NCBI GenBank assembly: GCA_900642245.1
Contig: CAAAJI010000738.1
Span: 1 to 23,239, forward strand
Reading direction: 5' to 3'
Source: Fragilaria radians
Taxonomy: Eukaryota > Bacillariophyta > Fragilariophyceae > Fragilariales > Fragilariaceae
Length of the DNA: 23,239 nucleotides
Made by a program: the position numbers and the translations under genes. Shown piece by piece: positions 18,748 through 23,239 of the stretch. Below the pieces are notes generated by a model. It saw only the letters and a program-made list of their open reading frames with translations. It made no database searches and was not told where the DNA came from. The first letter of the stretch is position 1, and every line of letters starts with the position of its first letter.

Positions 18748-20900
18748 TTTCTTGATATTCAACAAAGTTAGAGAAAGATTCGATGCTACCTATCTGAAAG
18801 ATAAAGGAGCGACGACTCTTATTGTATAGAGTGTTCTATTTCGTAAATTGGACAAGAAACTTAAGTATAGATTAATCATAGATAAAGGTGATGTTGTCAC
18901 TAAGGCTTTTGCTTATGCTAATACCAACTTTCGAGAAATGATGAATTACGCTCAGCGAAGTTAACAAATCCAATGGCGCCCAGCATTTGACTACAAAAGT
19001 AACGAAATGATTTTGTTCTATGAATTTACCCCATAGCATGTTTTTTTCAACCATGATGGTGGTACTAGAGACACAAATCATGCACATGGCGGAGTATCAC
19101 AGTTGGCGAAGCGGGAATGGTTGTGAGATTTAATTTGAGTCATAGTGAAGAAAGTATTTGAAAGCTCGAATTTTAGTGGTTAATGAAAATTCAATAATAT
19201 TCAAACCAGTGTGCGCCTTGCACTACAACAAGGCAACAAGCCATGAAAAAATTCCCTTCAGTCATGACTCCATTGAATCGGCACGCAAATTTCAATTCAA
19301 TGATCATTAATTCTTCGACGTTTCATGATATAAAAATAGATAAGGCATTGCCATGAATGCATTATATAAGCATCTTTGGCAACTGCCAGTTTGAAAATTT
19401 GATCCTTAATTTACGGGAACTTCACAAGTAAGATAAAGCATTTAGATTACTCTGGAAAACCATTTTCAGTGGAGCCAAGCTCATGAATCGGCATTCAAAA
19501 AAGGAAACTCAGAATTCCAATATAAATTGGGCATGAAATGCATTTGATTTCTTCTTATGCAGACTCTGTAATGCTAGTTGGATAAATCTTGGAAAAAGGA
19601 AATATTTGATTAACGGAAACAACTAATTGCGGGAAGCTGTCAACACTATCCTCTTTCTAAAGTTGGAATTAAAATGATTGATATCTTCTTAACCCAAAAT
19701 AGATACCTGATTTTGAAAAGTCGTCCACTCCGATACAATGGTCTCAATTATTTTACCTTCTAATTCACTGGCAACTAAAGTCACTAGACAGAGAATAGGT
19801 GGATCGTATTTCATCTTATTAGAACACTATGATCAAGCAATTTATTAATCTGAATTATTAGATACTTCATTGGACTGCAAGCGTTTTTTCTGAGAGGATG
19901 GATTCTGCTATAAGAGGCAGGGCAAACCGAAGCACGAAGGCTCTTCTCATACCCAAAGTTCACTCTACTTCTGGCTTTGCTGATTTATCACATTGAGAGA
20001 TTATTCCACTTGATGAGATACAAATGATAAGTGTAATGATTTTTGTGCAGCAATACTCCCATATCCTTTTCTACCTTTGGTGAAGACAGAATCGACCAAG
20101 TACGATGTCAGTGGTCAGAATAGAGCATTTCAATGCGATTTCCACGATTCCAAGAACTACTGCTTCAATACAATCCAAGCACAGAAATTGGCTAAAGAAT
20201 TATATGTTGCAATATTAAACCAAGTGTAGACTAGTCTACTCAATTGATTCACATTGGTAAGGTATTTACGCATTGAAAAGATACGAAGTTATGAATGCTT
20301 GCATTACCATTCACTACGACGCATTAGGACTATTTACAACGTCAAGTAAAGATGGGCTCAATGCGAAACTGTACTTGGTCATATTATGGCCATCAATATA
20401 CATTGAATTTGAATTGTAATTGAAAGAAGATAGATTCAGCATCTGCCAGCAAACCACTTTATGCGTGAAAGCTGTAAATGTGATACAATTAGGTACATAG
20501 CTAAAACTATTGTTTGTTAAAAGGAAATGTTTAAGGAATTTGCATTTGCAAACCCATAAAAGTTAGTTTAGCGTTGAGGTGATTATACTTTTGCAAGTTA
20601 ATGAGAAATTTACGAAACATTTATTTAGTACTAAGGTATACAGTTAAAAGAATTAATCTTTGTTAGAAGCATACAATTAAGGAATTTAATGGGGTGTATC
20701 ACCAATGTATTCATTGATTGAGCTGAGCTTCTATTTGATTGGTCTAGAAAAGAGATGCAACTGATTTGAACAACGATGCCTTGGAAGTTGAGACTAGCTA
20801 TGAGAACCCGAAAAGAAATTTAGAATATGGAGTAGTCATTAACTGTTAATCTTATAATCTAGTGTACAAGGAATTTTAGCCCATATATGCATCATATATA
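18748..20900. other. Gene-poor spacer, about 2 kb
   Basis: AT-rich with frequent stops in all six frames. I see no gene, RNA or clear repeat. The last few hundred bases may include the 5' part (LTR or leader) of the plus-strand copia remnant, but without the other end an LTR cannot be identified. Confidence 0.5.
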
Positions 20901-21054
20901 TACAAGGAGCCTGCACGTTGATTATTGATTTAGACCCTGAAAAAATGGATCATGAATCTTGACCATTTGCGATAAAGCTAGAGACTGTGGGTATCAAATA
21001 AGAATACAGCTTGAGGTTAAAAACAAAGTAACGGATACACAATTCAAACGAAAG

Positions 21055-21096
21055 AGCAGGAATTGTGGTAAACCGGATCACAATGCCACACAATGC
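21055..21096 (+). other. Degenerate CCHC zinc knuckle of copia gag
   Basis: SRNCGKPDHNATQC fits CX2CX4HX4C except that the first Cys is Ser (AGC instead of TGC, one base). A TGA follows at once in the next frame. Confidence 0.7.
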
Positions 21097-21178
21097 AAAT
21101 GAATACATGTAGTGTGGATAAAAAGTGATTATCTTCAAGCACAACAAGATATTCTGAAACCTGAAGTCTTTTTATTTT

Positions 21179-21550
21179 ATGTTGCAAAAAAATGCAAGTG
21201 ATGTGAGAAATGGGATGGCAGCTACAGCAACTGATGAAATATTGGCGTCATTGACTGTAAAGTATGAAATTGAGGGTGACATTTTGATCGATAGTAGAGC
21301 GCTATGCCACTGTTGCAATGAAGTTCTAAACGATTATGCAACAATGTCGGATAATATGACAGTTAGAAACGGCAACACAATGATCTCAAAGAAATATTGG
21401 AGATTTAAAATGCAAATTTCAGCAAATAATGGTGATATGATCGTCCTGGTGCTCGAGAGTGTAAAATGCGTACCAGACCAACGGAAAAAATACGGACCTT
21501 GGGTATCATTAAGTCATTATGAGGTCAGCTCAATTGGAAAGGCCAGGTAG
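21179..21550 (+). pseudogene. Copia protease fragment
   Basis: The frame of 123 codons carries the aspartic protease region: IDSRALCH (21287-21310) in place of the catalytic DSGAxxH pattern, then a TVRNGNTM segment and VLESVKCVPD, which matches the end of the protease domain. The active-site Gly is Arg (AGA). The first ATG at 21179 is not a genuine start; the element would have read through from gag. Confidence 0.7.
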
Positions 21551-22079
21551 AAAAACAGTAGTAAAGACTAGAAAGGAGGTAGTGTGTGAGTGTATATTGA
21601 TACAACCTCCATTGATGTTCAAAACTTCGGGCAATGCATGTTGATGATTATTCAGCTAACTGTTGGACCTTTTTCATAAAGTTGGTTAAACAATAGAGTT
21701 CATTAAAGAATTGAAGGGTCAGAGAAGGTGTGCTTACGTTTTGAGAAAAAAAGGAAAGAAAAAGTGTCCTATGGATTCAATGTTTAAGGGAAGAATGAAT
21801 GACATGAGAGTATCTGAGAAATGTGTGTTGTAACAAGAAAGATTCTACAAATCGTTGTTAAAGGATAGAGGAAGTGCTTGTCTGTTTATGGGATACACAG
21901 AAAATCATGGGGATTATGTTCAGAGAGTAATTAATTTGAAGACGAAGCAAGTAATTAAATCTAGGGATGTTGCTTGGCTAAGAAAATCAATAAAAAGAAA
22001 TTGGTTATGTAAGAGGAAAAATCATATTGGGACAATTTGTGATAAGACTGCAGAGTGTGGCAAAGAATCAAGAGAATAA

Positions 22080-22848
22080 CGAATTTAGCTAAAAAGAGTT
22101 TGCGAAAGGCTTCGAAAATCTGAGATTCCTAGTTGTCGCACATGTAAAAAAAACATGGAATGGGTACAACCGATGGATAGAAGAAGCAAGGATCTCAGAA
22201 TGAAGTTAGAGCTATCGGATCTGCGATGACTTAGTTTCATTTAATTCATATTTTTTCTACAACAGTAACCAGCATTTTTGAAATGGTCCTATTGGAGGAA
22301 GAAATTAGGAACAAAGAAAATCCCCTTTAGATAAATAGCTACGTGAAGAAGCAGACTTAAAGTGCAAGTGGTTCAAAATTCTCTTAATATTCATTTGGAT
22401 CGAAACTATGAGAGCAAGGATAAAAACGAGCAAATCATTATTCTTAAAATTCAAAGTCAAAGCAGCGTTTCATGACTTGGCATAAGAAGACAGAGATTTG
22501 TTAAGTGGGAAGTGATTGCTGGAAGAAACCTAGGCATACTAAGTCAGAGTTTTCCAGGGTATTGAAAAGATTCATACAAGCGTCAATATCAGATCAGAAA
22601 GTGATGTTTCTTTGCATGATATTGTTCTAAGTCAGCAAAAGTGCGGAAGATACTTGGATCGGAGTCCGTTGAGTGTGTCTGTGTCTCGGAAATGAAAGAA
22701 TTTGTAAAACACAACAGATGATAATCAGGAGGATTCTTTTGACACTGCATCTGGATTAACCTGTAAAATATTGTTTTCCAAGGTTAATGTGCCGTTTACT
22801 CCAATGAATCAAATTTTCCGATCATAGGTTGTCGATTGCATCTCTGTA
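22080..22848. other. Spacer between the copia remnant and the right-edge gene
   Basis: No clear gene. It may hold unrecognisable remains of the copia pol 3' half; no reverse transcriptase motif (such as YVDD) was found. The right part is the 5' flank of the gene starting at 22849. Confidence 0.45.
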
Positions 22849-23239
22849 ATGTCAAACAGAATTCGCCAATGGATGACAATCCACTCCCTCCAAGTGAATA
22901 TTGCCACAAAGACAATAATGTTCACTTTAGTTTGTTTGTCTATTGGTAGAATAGGATGGAATGTGCGTCAAAGCCTTGGAATCATGTCAAGGATAGGATA
23001 TTATACAACACATGAGTTACCAAAGGCAAAACATTCGCAACTTGCTTCGAGAAAGATAATTATTGACATCATGAGCGTGGGATCTAAATCGCGAATTAAC
23101 TATCAATTAGCTCAAAAAGCCACAATAGGATCACATGAGTCCGTTCGATTCTTCTTCAATATTACTGAAAACGATGACGCAGATCCTTATTGTGCTGACA
23201 ATTTACAACCAGAAGATGCATTTGCGATTTCAAATTTTT
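22849..23239 (+). CDS. Type II membrane protein, possible Golgi glycosyltransferase-like, 3'-partial
   Basis: An open frame begins after a TAG at 22825-22827 and runs without a stop past the right edge. From the ATG at 22849 it gives 130 residues; an alternative ATG is at 22873. The N-terminus is basic (MSNRIRQW), then a hydrophobic segment (IMFTLVCLSIGRIGWNV) that would act as a signal anchor, then a lumenal stem (LPKAKHSQLASRK). After this the sequence looks like a folded domain: IIIDIMSVGSKSRINYQLAQ, KATIGSHESVRFFFNITEND and DADPYCADN. From memory this SVGS...AQKATxxSHxSVRxFFxxTExDDADPxC pattern belongs to a large diatom family of membrane-anchored proteins with a DDD-type motif farther on, resembling Fringe-like glycosyltransferases. 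That motif would lie outside the window, so the enzymatic call is tentative. The coding character and topology are well supported. Confidence 0.62.
   Translation, partial: MSNRIRQWMTIHSLQVNIATKTIMFTLVCLSIGRIGWNVRQSLGIMSRIGYYTTHELPKAKHSQLASRKIIIDIMSVGSKSRINYQLAQKATIGSHESVRFFFNITENDDADPYCADNLQPEDAFAISNF

Larger units (their letters stand above)
20930..22079 (+). mobile_element. Decayed Ty1/copia element: gag, protease and integrase pieces
   Basis: In order on the plus strand: a gag piece, WIMNLDHLR (20946-20972), shifting frame to KLETVGIK; a CCHC zinc knuckle at 21055-21096 (NCGKPDHNATQC) whose first Cys is Ser; the protease domain in the frame 21179-21550, with IDSRALCH where copia has DSGA.CH, followed by SVKCVPD; integrase pieces YIDTTSI near 21593 and HVDDYSANCWTFFIKLVKQ at 21637-21693, ending in a stop; and the integrase C-terminal GAG-pre-RT linker motif LFMGYTENHGDYVQRV and IKSRDVAWLRKS at 21840-22079. 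Frameshifts, stops, a lost zinc Cys and a changed protease active site mean it is dead. The part of integrase with the catalytic Glu is absent, so about 200 codons are deleted between 21700 and 21840. No reverse transcriptase or 3' LTR was found before the next gene. The sequence type is one abundant in diatom genomes. Confidence 0.8.

Noticed and set aside
20950..21147. Minus-strand frame of 65 codons with Cys and aromatic residues
   Set aside because: It is antisense to the copia gag and zinc-knuckle segment, which has a clear sense-strand reading.
1..23239. CRISPR array, bacterial operon or phage module
   Set aside because: No regularly spaced repeats, no Shine-Dalgarno spaced gene trains and no prokaryotic families; multiple genes contain spliceosomal introns.

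Overview
The window looks like nuclear DNA of a unicellular eukaryote, most likely a stramenopile and probably a diatom. The evidence is AT-rich gene-poor spacers, short GT-AG introns of 81-144 bases with GTAAG, GTATGT or GTGAGT donors, Ty1/copia remnants of the kind common in diatoms, and orphan proteins rich in Ser, Asp or Ala. No bacterial operon features are present. The diatom assignment is an inference; the eukaryotic assignment is firm.

Layout, left to right. (1) An ER-type membrane J-domain protein (+) with its first exon cut by the left edge. (2) A cyclin Y/PHO80-type cyclin (-), convergent with it, whose last 11 residues lie in a separate small exon. (3) About 3 kb without a clear gene, holding a 54-base compound palindrome, an 18-base direct repeat and faint decayed coding traces. 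(4) A three-exon RNase H1 (+) with an N-terminal hybrid-binding domain and all four catalytic acidic residues. (5) A two-exon Ala-rich and Arg-rich protein with STPR-like repeats (-). (6) About 5.5 kb of accessory DNA with a broken copia element on the minus strand (gag piece, then reverse transcriptase piece with in-frame stops) and an A-rich strand-skewed segment. (7) A small orphan gene (+) at 14.7 kb. (8) A two-exon mitochondrial folate/FAD-type carrier (-), head to head with a Ser-rich orphan gene (+) across a 260-base shared promoter region. (9) A second decayed copia element (+) with recognisable gag, zinc knuckle, protease and integrase pieces. (10) The start of a type II membrane protein (+) running off the right edge, possibly a Golgi glycosyltransferase-like family member.

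The genes are unrelated housekeeping or lineage-specific loci and do not form a pathway. Several true gene models differ from their simple open frames: introns were placed in the J-protein, cyclin, RNase H1, STPR-like and carrier genes by splice consensus, codon phase and restored family motifs. No wholly new system is evident. The most interesting points are a row of in-phase splice acceptors inside a polyalanine tract, the right-edge gene, the compound palindrome, and the orphan proteins.
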